DNA of 64,000 nucleotides from the NCBI GenBank assembly GCA_023375785.1, contig SZWC01001510.1:209918-273917 (forward strand), in the 5' to 3' direction. A program made the position numbers and the translations under genes. Positions 35,166 to 45,598 of the stretch are shown piece after piece (the stretch's first letter is position 1; every line of letters begins with the position of its first letter). The stretch comes from Penium margaritaceum (Eukaryota > Streptophyta > Zygnematophyceae > Desmidiales > Peniaceae). The notes below the pieces were generated by a model that saw only the letters and a program-made list of their open reading frames with translations, did not search any database and was not told the DNA's origin.

Positions 35166-37190
35166 CTAGCCATCAAGAATCATCGAACACTGCCGACGAA
35201 AGTAGAGTTTGAGGTATGGTGTGGAGACCACATACCACACCACTCGCACAGCCACGTGAAGGGCTCTAGCACGAGGAGCCTGGAAGAACTGAGCGAGGAG
35301 GTTGACACCGAAAGCGATGTCAGGACGTGTGGTAGTGGCCAAGTACATCAGATATCTGTTGAGACGGAGGTACAAGGTCATGTCCACTGTCTCCCCTAGC
35401 TGTGTGGGATCATCCACCTTCAGGGCATCCTGCCCATCGGGTGTAAGAGATCTGGAAACGGTGGGCACTGCACCAAGGAGATTGCTGAAATGCTCCCCCA
35501 GGGCTCGTGCATATCGGGCCTGATGCACCAACAGCGTCCGACACATGTGTTCTCGCATGATCTCCATACCAAGAAACACCGATGCAAGACCGATGCCCTT
35601 CATCCTGTATGCAGTCTGAAGGATAGCCTTGGCCTCCTTCACGGCCTCCAGGGACAAACCCGCACTCAAAAGGTCATCCACATAGACCAGGATGGAGGTG
35701 AACCGCTCGGGTGTCGGTAGGATGAAGAGAGAGGGATCTGCCTCGCTCTGTACATATCCCGCACGAGTCAAAGTGCCCGTGATCTCCCGGTTCCAACACC
35801 GCGGAGACTGCTTGAGGCCGTACAATGACTTGCGCAAGCACCAGACCTTGTCACCATCCTCAAATCCTGGTGGCTGAGCCACGTAAATCTCCTTATCAAG
35901 AGAGTCATGGAAGAACGCATTGTTCACATCCATCTTGTGCACTTCCCAGTCATGCTGAGCCACTACACCGAACAGAGCTCGAGCTAAGGTCATGCAGCCC
36001 ACAGGGGCAAAAGTATCAGTGTAATCGACGCCCTCAATCTGAGAGTACCCCTTGACGACCAAGCGTGCTTTGTAGTGTTCCGGTGAGCCATCTGGCTTCA
36101 CTTTCTTGCAAAAGACCCACTTGACCTGAATAACCTTCCTCCCAGGCGGAAGGTCGACGTGCTCGTAGACTCTATGCTCTCGAATAGCGCAAAGCTCATC
36201 CTCGCAGGCACCTTGCCAAGCGTCAGCATCCTGTGATGAGAGAGCTTCCCTCAAGCTACCCCGATCAAGCGCCATAGAGGGAGAGCTCTGTGTGGCAAGG
36301 GCACACGCCTCGGTGCTAGGACTGACGACCACAATATCAGCTGCTGCATCACAAGCGATATGGAACTCGCGAGTGATGAGATCGTGCCCTACGGGGCACA
36401 CTAGATGTACCTCTGTGAGCTCTGTGCGGACACTCAGGCCTAGGGCCTTTGTGCCGGGATCACCACTCGCAATACAACAAGAGGGGCGCCTGGGTGCGAG
36501 GCCCGATGCTCGCTGAGCTACGGAATCTAGTTGTCGAAGACGGCCACCAGGCTCACGGGAGTAACCTGGGCTTGAAGGCCGCACCTCACGTCCAGGGACA
36601 CGCATGACCACAGCTGGTGAGGGCTGAGGCAAGGCAGCCAGTGATGCCGTGCGAGGAGACGCGTGTGTGAGGGACACGGGGCTAGATGTCACAGCAGGAG
36701 CAGGCACGACTGGACTTGACGCAGAGGCAAGAGTGCCAGCAGACGCAGGTACGGGAGTAGGCGAGAGTGGACCAAACATAGAAACAGGAGTGCCGGCTGA
36801 TGCAGGTACTAGCGTAGAAGTAGGCGCAGGAGCTGAAGCAGGGACACCAGTTGAGTTTGAAACAGGCTCTACAGGCGAGGTCTTTGGACCGACAAAGTGA
36901 TCACCAGGCCATCAAGGGCCGGAGACCAAGAGGTGAAGGGAGCTCGAACGGACACATCAGCCTGATGAGAGGCGCTCACCGGCGTAGAAGTCTCCCCCAT
37001 CCACCGAGAACCCTCACAGATAGGAACATGTGTGGCGGAGAGTGCCATGGTCGAATTCAGGTCACGATAGGTGAGAGACTCAAAAAAGAGCGCGTCGCGG
37101 GACTCAATGACGCGATAACGAGTAGGGTCCCAGAAGCGCCAAGCCTTTGACCGCGGGGAAATGCCTACAAAGGCACACAAGCGACCCCGA
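35166..37190 (-). pseudogene. Copia E integrase C-terminus, linker and reverse transcriptase
   Basis: This is the best-preserved Copia RT here, open for 537 codons (36779-35166). An Ala/Ser/Pro-rich linker leads to VDLPPGRKVIQVKWVFCKKV, KARLVVKGYSQIEGVDYTDT, HKMDVNNAFFHDSLDKEIYV, LRKSLYGLKQSPRCWNREI and the catalytic SILVYVDDLLSAGLS. LGMEIMRE and YLMYLATTTRPDIAFGVNLL follow. YVDD is intact. Upstream (36869-37190) is the integrase C-terminal part (CAFVGISPRSKAWRFWDPTR, YRVIESRDALFFE), ended by a stop at 36869. The hAT element separates it from the integrase core. Confidence 0.88.
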
Positions 37191-37198
37191 GGTGAGAC
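37191..37198. repeat. hAT target site duplication, left copy
   Basis: GGTGAGAC immediately precedes the hAT terminus TAAGGGTGTT. The identical 8-mer follows the other end at 41663-41670. Eight base pairs is the standard hAT duplication length. Confidence 0.95.
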
Positions 37199-37214
37199 TA
37201 AGGGTGTTTACCAA

Positions 37215-37315
37215 AAACGTGGACTCGCGGATCAGACTCGCGAGTCCGAGTCCTGGACTGGACTCGCGAGTCCGAATCTGCATCCTAGACTCGACTCGGA
37301 CTCGAGGGTGGACAT
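37215..37315. promoter_or_regulatory. hAT left subterminal repeat cluster
   Basis: At least four copies of a GACTCGCGAGTCCGAGTC-type motif or its halves lie within 100 bp of the left end. The core ACTCGCGAGT is its own reverse complement. Similar clusters are known transposase binding sites in hAT elements; that role is inferred here. Confidence 0.7.
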
Positions 37316-37654
37316 GCCTTGGGGTTTGCCCTCAAAATCCCAGAAATCCACCGAGAGTCCGGTTCAGCCCCGACAACGTATCTCCCAAAAATGAGGGTTG
37401 ACGACCCTCCTCCGGCACGAAAAGGGTGATGACCCCCCTTGGACTGTCCACGCCATCAAGGAGCTGGACAGCCCACATGTCCACCTCGTTGTCCCCTCCC
37501 CCCCCCCCTAACCCAAGCCGAGATCAGTCACAGCAGTCGTACGGTGCACTGAGACTGTGTGCGCTCAGTTACACGTTCAGTCCTGTCACTTCACTCTTTG
37601 TTTTCGTGCACCACACTTGGTGCACGACTCGCCGTGCACTGACAGTTCCTCGCC

Positions 37655-40562
37655 ATGGGTTGCAATGGGAACCTGCCTCCAGCAGGTTCTCCAGCTGCCA
37701 TCGCGGCTGCCGCTACCGCCGCTGCCGCCGCTGGCACGTCCAACACCGCGATGGGTGGCGATGCTGCAGCAACGCCACCAAACAAGAACTCGACCAACAA
37801 CACTGCCGCCGTGACGCCACCGTTTTCTAAGCCTGCTGTGCCAGGCCGGGAGGATCTACGCATGCGCAAACCGTCGGTGATATGGCAAGTCTTCAAGTAT
37901 GTCGTCATCAAGGGCGAGCCGAGGGCGAGCTACCAGCTTTGCCCCAAAGCGCGTGTGGGGCTGAAGGGTACGTTCAGGCTCAACGATAGCTCCACGTCTA
38001 GCATGTGGAAGCATCTTCGCAAGGAGCACAACGCGTGCTGGAAGCAGCTGAAGGCACTTGATGCACAACAGCAGCTGGTCGCCGTCACTACCGCCGCTGC
38101 TGCTGCTGCTCGCACGATCGATGGCACGAACGCCATGGTGGCCAGGGGTGTTGCGGGTGTTGGCATCGTTTTCAACAAGCGGTACTTTGTGACGTGCATC
38201 TGGAAGCACATCGTAGACAAGCAGCAGTCCTTCTTGAGCGTGGAATCTTTCTGGCTGAAGCTCGCATTCCTCCACTGCAACCCATTTGCACATCTGGCAG
38301 GTCGCATCCAGCTCACCCGCTTGATGAAGAACGGAGCCGCTGCCTTCAGGAAGCGGCTACAAAAGATGTTTGCTGCAGTGATGTCAGGGATTTTGTTCAC
38401 TTGCGATGGGTGGCAATCTGATGCAAACCACAAGTACATGGGTATTACTGCACACTGGATCAAGTCATGGAAGCTGCAGACTGTCGCTCTTGCTTTTCCT
38501 GCATGCTCTGAGGATGCCTCTGCCTCCAGCTTGTTTGACCTGCTGGCGGGAACAGTGAAAGAGTGGCAGCTGTGGGACAAGATGTACGCGTTGACGATGG
38601 ACAACGACACCACCAACGACAGCCTAGTCGACAACTTCCTCGTGCTGCAGAACGACAACTTCAAGAAGGCAGGTCACATCAGGTGCATGTGCCACGTGCA
38701 GAACCTGGCGGTGAAGGACCTAATCGCCGTTGAGGCCGTCGATGAACACCTGCAGTCCACGCGCGGTATCGTCAACTTTGTGTGCCGTTCCGCGAAGCGT
38801 GAGCTGTCCCTGCTCAACGCATGTCAGGCTCGTGGTGTTCAGTACCTGTCCTTGCATGTTGACACTCCCACTCGCTGGAACTCTACCCTGGACATGTGTG
38901 AGCGGGTTGTCCGCCTGCGGGATGTGCTTGACCCATGGCTGTCCGCCAAAGATCCCGCACTCAAGCCAAGTGGCCAGGGATGGGAGTTGTTGGGCCTCGT
39001 CATCACCATCCTGAAGCCTTTCAAAGGCTTCAAGGAGGATGTATCAGGCTCTGAGTATCCCACCCTCTCCCTTGTCCTCCCCTTCTTCAGTACCATCTTG
39101 CAGAAGTTGCACTAGTGGCGTGTGCAGGCAGCCAACGCTGAGAAGAAGAAGGTGGAGAAGCGGCCTCTAGACAGCACCGAGAAGCTGCTGGTCGTCCTAT
39201 CTCCCGGCTTCAAAGCAGCAGTGGAGAAGGTATTTTGGAAGCTTTTTGTTGTTTGTATTTATGTATCCATTTTTTGTTATACAATGAATGTTTTACATGT
39301 GGGTTGTGCAGGTTGAGAAGTACGTCAAGAAGACCACCATACTCCACGTGGTGGCCACCGCTGTGGACCCCCGCTTCAGGTTGGTCATGTTGCCTTGATG
39401 ATGTCCTTGTTTTCTGTACCCGGATGGTTTTTTATCTCTCAGTTTATTGAGTGTGCGTGTGTTGCAGGTTCCGCTTCATGCCATCAGTGCACAAGATGGT
39501 GGGCATCAGGTCTGCCATTGAGCTGGAGGTCAAAGTTGTGGAGCAGATGAAGCCGTACTTTGCCAAAGTGCAGGAGAGACGCAGGGTAGACGCTGAAGCG
39601 GCTGAGGCAGCGGTGGTTGCAGCAGCTGCTGCAGCCGCCGCTACCATGACAGAGGACGAGGAGATGGCGGACTCAACAGGGCCACAGTCGACCGCTGGAG
39701 CCGGTAGCACAGGAGGCGCCAGCAACAGTCAACAGGTGCCACAGTTGACAGGCCCAGCATCAGCCTGTGAAGCGTGGCAGGCAAAACAAAAAGGAAGGCC
39801 ACCATGGTACGTAGCATGGTTTATTCCCTAGGCAGCTGAGCGTACTTGCTTTTGTAGTTAACAAAGTCGTTTAGGGTTATATGTGCCATGTAGGTGGAGG
39901 CCGCGCTTGCCGACCCCATGGATGACATGTTTGAAGAGGAGCCAGAGCCACAGCTAGTGGGACCCGACACGCTGGAGGAGGAGATTGAGCAATACAAGAA
40001 GAACGCACGTGGAGGGAGGAAGTGCAACGTTCTCAACTTTTACCGGGACAAGAGCACCAAGTACCCAACGTTTGCTTTGCTTGCGTGTGACGTGCTTGCA
40101 GTGCCAGCAACTAGCACCCCATCTGAGCGCATGTTTCTGCTTGGTGGGCGTGTTGTGACTGACTTCCGCCATTCACTCAGCCAGTTGACAGTGCAGGACC
40201 TGTTGTGTCTCAAGACGTGGATCAACGATCCAGTCCTCCGAGACTTCCCTGTGACTCCCTCGGGTGAGGTGGCCGAGGAGTTGCAAGAGATTGAAAGGAA
40301 GGAGAAAGCAGCTCGCAGGGCTGCTAGGAAGGCGCTCAAAGCACAGCCAGATGGCTTGCTCACTGCCGTGTTGCCTGACTCAGATGAGGATGGCTCGGGG
40401 GAGGTTGGAGGAGAGGAGGGAGAATCAGACAGTGAGGATAGTGATGCAGGAGATGAGGGGGATGAGGGAGACAAGGAGGATGAGGATGACTTTGGCATAG
40501 GCACTGACTTTAGGGGTGAGGGCGATGGTGGGGACGACGATGATGTGGTGGAGATGGCATAG
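37655..40562 (+). CDS. hAT-family transposase (four inferred exons, one in-frame stop)
   Basis: The transposase cuts and pastes the element. Inferred exons are 37655-39229, 39312-39379, 39468-39735 and 39894-40562, all with GT...AG introns in consistent phase, about 859 residues. An alternative donor GTACGT at 39807 would break the frame. The start is the ATG of MGCNGNLPPAG. An Ala-rich head precedes a degenerate BED-type finger (LCPKAR ... SMWKHLRKEH; the second cysteine is missing). The catalytic core has FTCDGWQSDANHKYMGITAHW, ALTMDNDTTND, RCMCHVQNLAVKDL and PTRWNSTLDM; the aspartates of CDGW and MDND are the expected catalytic ones. The C-terminal dimerisation domain reads YPTFALLACDVLAVPATSTP, SERMFLLGG, LTVQDLLCLKTWI, then a Glu/Asp-rich tail. 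A TAG at 39113-39115 in exon 1 interrupts an otherwise intact frame, so this copy is probably inactive unless the stop is an assembly error. Confidence 0.9.
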
Positions 40563-40782
40563 GTTGTAGAGAGTAGTTGACCATGTAGTTGGCAACATGT
40601 TTTCTAAATTCCAACTCTTCAATCCTTTCAAACTATGTTTCCACCACTTGTGCTCTATAAGCAATGTGTGTTGATGGATGAATGTATCTCAGTAGCTTCT
40701 TCTTCTGCACATTAGTCTAACATTGGCTGAAAAGTGTCAGCACCATAACAGCTGTAAGGGCTACTTGAACACTAATCCATCT

Positions 40783-41469
40783 CCCAACCATAGTTTCTGA
40801 TCTGACAGAAACTGACTCTGTGTTTCTACATCTGACAGTTTATGATGTTGGTACTTGAACACCAATCCAACCAGCTACTTCTTTTGGACACATGTCTTAA
40901 ACACTGCCAGAAAAGTGTCAGCAGCAGGAACCCTGTAAGGCCTCTGTTAGTAAAGGTTATGGGTTGGACATTGGTTTCTGGTGGACTTGTGGGCTGGTCC
41001 TACCAGCCCACCACAAGGACAGAATGGCTGGACAGGAGTGGAGATGTTGAAGTCACATAACAGTGGTTCATCACTGAAAAAGTATAGTTGGAAAAAAAGA
41101 AAAGTGCACTGGCTGAACACCCATGNCCCAACCATAGTTTCTGATCTGACAGAAACTGACTCTGTGTTTCTACATCTGACAGTTTATGATGTTGGTACTT
41201 GAACACCAATCCAACCAGCTACTTCTTTTGGACACAAGTCTTAAACATTGCCAGAAAAGTGTCAGCAGCAGGAACCCTGTAAGGCCTCTGTTAGTAAAGG
41301 TTATGGGTTGGACATTGGTTTCTGGTGGACTTGTGGGCTGGTCCTACCAGCCCACCACAAGGACAGAATGGCTGGACAGGAGTGGAGATGTTGAAGTCAC
41401 ATAACAGTGGTTCATCACTGAAAAAGTATAGTTGGAAAAAAAGAAAAGTGCACTGGCTGAACACCCATG
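40783..41469 (+). repeat. 343-bp tandem duplication in the hAT 3' region, split by one N
   Basis: Copies 40783-41125 and 41127-41469 differ at only two noticed positions (ACATG/ACAAG and ACACTG/ACATTG), and a single undetermined base at 41126 lies exactly between them. It is non-coding, downstream of the transposase stop at 40562. It may be a real duplication or an uncollapsed contig overlap. Confidence 0.95.
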
Positions 41470-41487
41470 AAAGTGCACTTGCACATG

Positions 41488-41655
41488 GTCTGGACTCGCG
41501 GTTCACAAAGCCTTAACTCGCGGATATGGAAACAAAGACTGGTGAGTACAACGACTCGCAAGTTCGAGTCCAGACTCGCGAGTCCGAGTCTGGGGGTGGA
41601 CTCGGACTCGGGGATGGGGATATGTGCTCAGACTCGAGGTTCTGGACTCGTGAAC
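41488..41655. promoter_or_regulatory. hAT right subterminal repeat cluster
   Basis: Motifs related to GACTCGCGAGTCCGAGTC occur at about 41492, 41515, 41551, 41572 and 41597, with weaker ones to 41650. They mirror the cluster at the left end, consistent with transposase binding at both termini. Confidence 0.7.
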
Positions 41656-41662
41656 ACCCTTA

Positions 41663-41670
41663 GGTGAGAC
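41663..41670. repeat. hAT target site duplication, right copy
   Basis: GGTGAGAC, identical to 37191-37198. Confidence 0.95.
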
Positions 41671-43086
41671 CTTGGACCCCAGCTGGTCCTCAATGTACCA
41701 CACGGAGGCCAGGGATCCCCAGACGCGAGCGAGATGAAGGTCAGCATGATGTCCAAACCAGAGCTCATACGGTGTAATATGGTCCGGAAGCGGACCGTGC
41801 GGGAGGCGGTTCTAGACCCACGTCATGTAGGCGGAGCCCTCAAAGGCGAAAGACTCAGGGAGACCGCACTCAGACCGCATAGCGTGAACCATAGCATCCA
41901 TGGTGCGGTTCCAATGCTCGGAAACACCGTTCTGTTGAGGGATAACAGGAGCAGAGACCTGGTGAAAAATCCCGTGCTCGGCAAAGAATCCATCCATCTC
42001 GCCAAGGAATTCACCGCCACGATCCAAGCAAAAAGTATAGAGCGTGTGACGTGACTAACGCTCAGCCATCACGAGCCAGAGTCAAACCGCAAGGGCGGCG
42101 TCGCTCTTCTGACGCAAGTTGTAGACCCACCGCATCCGGGTAAAGTCATCAGTCAGAGTCAGAACATACCGGCCCCGATCAGATAGGGACTTGACCGGAA
42201 GAGGACTGAGAAGGTCCAAGTGAACTAACTCGAGAGGCCGAAGCGCTCATGAACGAGAGTGAGGGTAGGTACATCCGTGCATCTTCCCCTGAGCGCAAAA
42301 GAGACAGTCGGTCTTGGGTGGCTTCTCAAAAGAAGCCGCGTCAAGACCGAGAGTTGGCTGTGTTCGAATGAGCTTTGACACAGTATCGGAGCCCACGTGA
42401 CATAGACCGCGATGAAGCAACTACTGGTGCTCCGTAGACAGTACACCACTAACAAAAACCCGAGCGGAGGAGGAGGGGGAGCAAGGGGAGGAGGTACGAG
42501 AGATGTGATATAGATCATCTACGACAGAGGCACGAAGGACAACACTGCGAGTGTCAGTAGCAGTCACAGTCGCTGAGTCTACGGTATTCTCCACAGAGAG
42601 ACCCATCAGTGTGCAGGCACGCACAGAAAGCAGGCTGAGCTCAAGATCAGGCACAAACAACACGTCAGAAAGGTACAAGGGACCAAACGGTCAGTCGAAA
42701 CATACAACCCCAACACCATGGACTCACAAGGAATGACCAGAGCCTGTACGGACGGAACTGACAGACGTGACAGGACCGAGAACAACACAATCACTACGAC
42801 GACACGTCATGTGATGAGTGGCACCAGAATCGATGATCCAAGTGCCACCGAAGTCATGACTGGTGGACGCCATTGTACAATGGGCAATTGAACACTCGGC
42901 ATCAGAGGGAAGCTGAGCCGTCAGTGGGAAGGAACGACGCAGGACACAAAGATGAGACTCATGAACCCAATCGGTGAAGTGAGGCCCATCATTATCACAT
43001 GCTGACTGTGCTCCCCCACACGCGTCGTCACCAGTCACAGGAACGGACGGACAGACAGTCTGTGGACAACCCGACGATGACAACAC
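41671..43086 (-). pseudogene. Copia E protease and integrase core
   Basis: From right to left: the protease active site GTWIIDSGATHHMTCRRSD near 42805-42850 with DSGAT intact, then LSDVLFVPDLELSLLSVRAC (42610-42678). The pre-integrase zinc region follows (HRGLCHVGSDTV ... CLFCAQGKMH, about 42270-42420), then LTLTDDFTRMRWVY and the core (MDRGGEFLGEMDGFFAEHGI, VIPQQNGVSEHWNRTMDAMV, 41812-42027). The D-D-E residues (TDDF, DRGG, SEHW) are all present with about the usual 35-residue spacing. Frame breaks occur at about 42724, 42420, 42225 and 42060. The core runs leftward into the hAT insertion at 41670. Confidence 0.87.
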
Positions 43087-44708
43087 ACTCGCACATCACT
43101 GAAAGCGGAGCGCCAGAAGGTGTCGGAGCTCAGCGATGGTGCGGTCACGTGGGTCCGGATCGCTGCTACTCGCCGGTGGAGATGCGAGAACAGTTGGAGT
43201 CATGGCCGCCACGCGTCCAGAGGATGGCGAGGATGACGTGTTGGACGTGGAACGGAGGGCGTGTGCAGCCTATAGCCCACGAGTTATCCGCGCCCAGTCG
43301 AGCGGCTGCTACCACTCGGTGTAGCAATGGGTGCCTCCACAGTTGTAGCAGTGAACAGAACGTCCACTGCTACCACTGGAGGACGACTGATACTGTGACT
43401 GCTGGTGACCTGATCCACGCTTCCCCTTCTTCTTCCCCTAAGCTGCTGCTGCAACACCCTGTGTCTAAGTGGGTGTGGGTAGGGCCGAAGAGGAGGAGGA
43501 AGACGAGGACGTGATGGAGGATGAAGAAGGAGACTGCAGGAGCGATGGTGGTGGTGATGCGACGACTGATGTAGCAAGGGAAGTCTCCGGATGAGCCACT
43601 GCTCCCTTGCGGGCTGAAGTCACCTGGAGGAAGAGCTGATGCGCCCAAGGGAGAAGCTGTAGAGTGGGTGTAAAGGGCTCAAGGACAGCGTTGCTGTACC
43701 CTGTGAAGATGTCAATATACTCAAGGCGAACTCCAAGCATCATAGTATGGAGCGCCCATAGTTGTGTGCCTCCGGAGGTCCCAAGGCCCGTGTAGATGCG
43801 CATGGCGCGTTGCCAGTAGTCGACTGCAGGCTCTGCAGGCCCCTGACGGAGAGAGTGGAAGGCACGAATGTGTGCTGCACGGGTGGCGTGCGTCTCTGCG
43901 ACCAGTAAGGATAAGGCCTAATCCCAACCTCAGCGTGGATCGGCGTCGGTGCCTGTGCCGGGCTTGCCAAGGAAGGGGCCGAAGTCGACGACGGACTTGC
44001 GTCGCATGGCATAAAGGAGTTCGCGCATCGCTCTGGCTACTGTCAGCACCTGTGCTGGATCTATAGGCTGATACCGGCTGTGGTAGTAGGGCCACACGCC
44101 CTCTGAATAGCCCAAACCTGAAAGAGGATGTCCCAGCAGTCGAAGCCATCCTCAGTGATGTACCGTGGAGGTGGTGTCTCAAACTCCTTGGGTTGCCGCT
44201 CCGTGGGGAGAGCAACCGCAGGCCGAGGGGGACGAGGGACGGGGAAAACTCATGGAAGGGAATAGTCACTGGGATAGTCGAGTGACGATTGCACCGTAGG
44301 AATCCGAGGAGATCTGGTGCTCGTCTCTAGTTGACGGAGGCGCTCCTAAAGAACGCGAATCTAATGATCCGGGGACTCGTCTGTCATGCCTGGCATGAAT
44401 GGCTCATCATCCGAGAGGTTAGAAGGTGGTGGGTCAGGTCGAGCTCCTATAACGGGTACTTGAGCCGACTGCTGTGTAGAGACCGCGACGCCGGCAGCTC
44501 CCTTAGAAACCTGCCGTGGGACTGTGGACTAGCCACGCAGAAGCTCGGTCAGCATACGAATGGCATCAGTCTGCTCCCGCTGTAGGCGACGCATCTCAAC
44601 CTGCTGACTCCGCAGGTCCTCAATGGCCTGCGAGCGTGGGCTCAGGACCCCAAAAGAGGAGGAGGGAGGATCATCTGTCGCCTTCCCCTTGTTGTCGGAC
44701 GAGTTCAT
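43087..44708 (-). pseudogene. Copia E gag (broken)
   Basis: The start is at the ATG at 44708 (MNSSDNKGKATDDPPSSSFG), about 880 bp after the primer site. An early coiled segment (AIEDLRSQQVEMRRLQREQT) ends at a stop near 44533. Homology then continues across frames: YITEDGFDCW near 44150, RVMGYSEGVWPYYHSRYQP region at about 44060-44115, LARAMRELLYAMRRKSVVDF near 44000. The zinc knuckle at about 43318-43356 reads CYNCGGTHCYTEW: the last cysteine is a tryptophan. The open stretches on the opposite strand look like shadows. Confidence 0.75.
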
Positions 44709-45586
44709 GTTGCCTCTCAGTATGGGTCGACAGATCAGGTTTATCGGATTTCAAAAGCGTCAACGTTTCTCGAAGAGTTGAGACGCTGGCATTTTTTTAT
44801 TGTCCGGCCAAGTTTTTGGCTAAGTATGGTATTGCCGCCAACAGGTGGTTGCTGACGTTAGCAGGACCTGATGACATCAGCAAGCAAAGATGCTAATGTT
44901 AGCACGACTCCCTCCCTCCCTTTTTTCTTTTTTTCTCTCGCGCTTCTACGCGAGCATGCAGCCGCTCCGCGGCGGCTGCGCGGAAGTTGCGCATAGGCTG
45001 CGCAGCAGCTTCCGCTCAACTGCTGCTACAGCTGTGCTGTAGCTGCAGCAGCAGCTGCGTGGCTGCGTGCGTATAAGTGGCATAAGCGGCTGCGCAATGG
45101 CACTGCTGCTGTTGCACGCTGCGGCTGCTGCTCGCTACCGCCGCCGCGCGCTACTGCTGTTGTTGCTACTACTACATTCTTGTTGCTATAGCTGCTACTA
45201 CTCTGCTGCTGCCGTGGCTACCGCTGCTATTGCTGCGCTACTGTTGCTTTCGCTACTGCTGCTCTGCTGCTGTCGTCGTTGCCGCCACTCGCTGCTGCTG
45301 CCGTGGCCACCGCTGCGGCTGCGGACGGCGGCTGCACTCGTTGTAGTCGCCACGAGCTACTATAGCTACTACTACGGCGCTGCTGCTGTCGCTGCTGCTG
45401 CTGCCACTGCTGCTGCTGCTGGCACGGTGGCAACGCCGCTGCTACGGTCTCACGTGATGGGTGTGGGCTGCGTCGACGGCGACCGGTTGTCTTCGACAGG
45501 CCCTAGTGGATCTGCTTCAGCGGTGACTCTCACTACTCCTGCTCTGCTGCGTCTCTGCTACGTAGCTCAATGAGAATTGTCTCAAT
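44709..45586 (-). other. Copia E leader with GC-rich trinucleotide-like repeats
   Basis: This is non-coding leader. Between about 44930 and 45545 it is dominated by imperfect CTG/CTA/CCG triplets (GCTGCTGCT, CTACTACTA). They give long Leu- or Ala-rich open frames on the plus strand (45067-45573) and a Gln/Ser frame on the minus strand. These are composition artefacts. Confidence 0.7.
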
Positions 45587-45598
45587 GCTCTAATACCA
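45587..45598 (-). other. Copia E primer binding site
   Basis: The minus strand reads TGGTATTAGAGC directly after the LTR end. It is one base from the initiator-Met-tRNA site TGGTATCAGAGC. Confidence 0.85.

Larger units (their letters stand above)
37199..41662 (+). mobile_element. hAT DNA transposon inserted in Copia E integrase
   Basis: This 4464-bp element has terminal inverted repeats TAAGGGTGTTTAC (left) and TAAGGGTGTTCAC (right, reversed) with one mismatch. It is flanked by the perfect 8-bp duplication GGTGAGAC. It carries one transposase gene on the plus strand, subterminal clusters of an ACTCGCGAGT-type motif at both ends, and a 343-bp tandem duplication near the right end. The related Copia D at 15640-15647 has GTCTCATC at the equivalent place with no insertion, confirming the edges. 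It is younger than Copia E. Confidence 0.95.

Noticed and set aside
37930-38664. 244-codon minus-strand open frame inside the hAT element
   Set aside because: It is antisense to transposase exon 1, which has clear domain motifs; the antisense frame has none.
39090-39127. A 38-bp intron removing the TAG in hAT exon 1
   Set aside because: GT and AG occur at suitable places but removal would shift the reading frame, and 38 bp is short for a plant intron.
40040-40504. Ser/Pro-rich minus-strand open frame
   Set aside because: It is the shadow of the acidic tail of the hAT transposase.
43764-44269. Plus- and minus-strand open frames overlapping Copia E gag
   Set aside because: They match no domain and overlap gag motifs in another frame; GC-rich gag sequence leaves alternative frames open.
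45067-45573. 168-codon Leu/Ala-rich open frame, possible membrane protein
   Set aside because: It lies in the Copia E leader and is caused by CTG/CTA triplets; hydrophobicity follows from composition.
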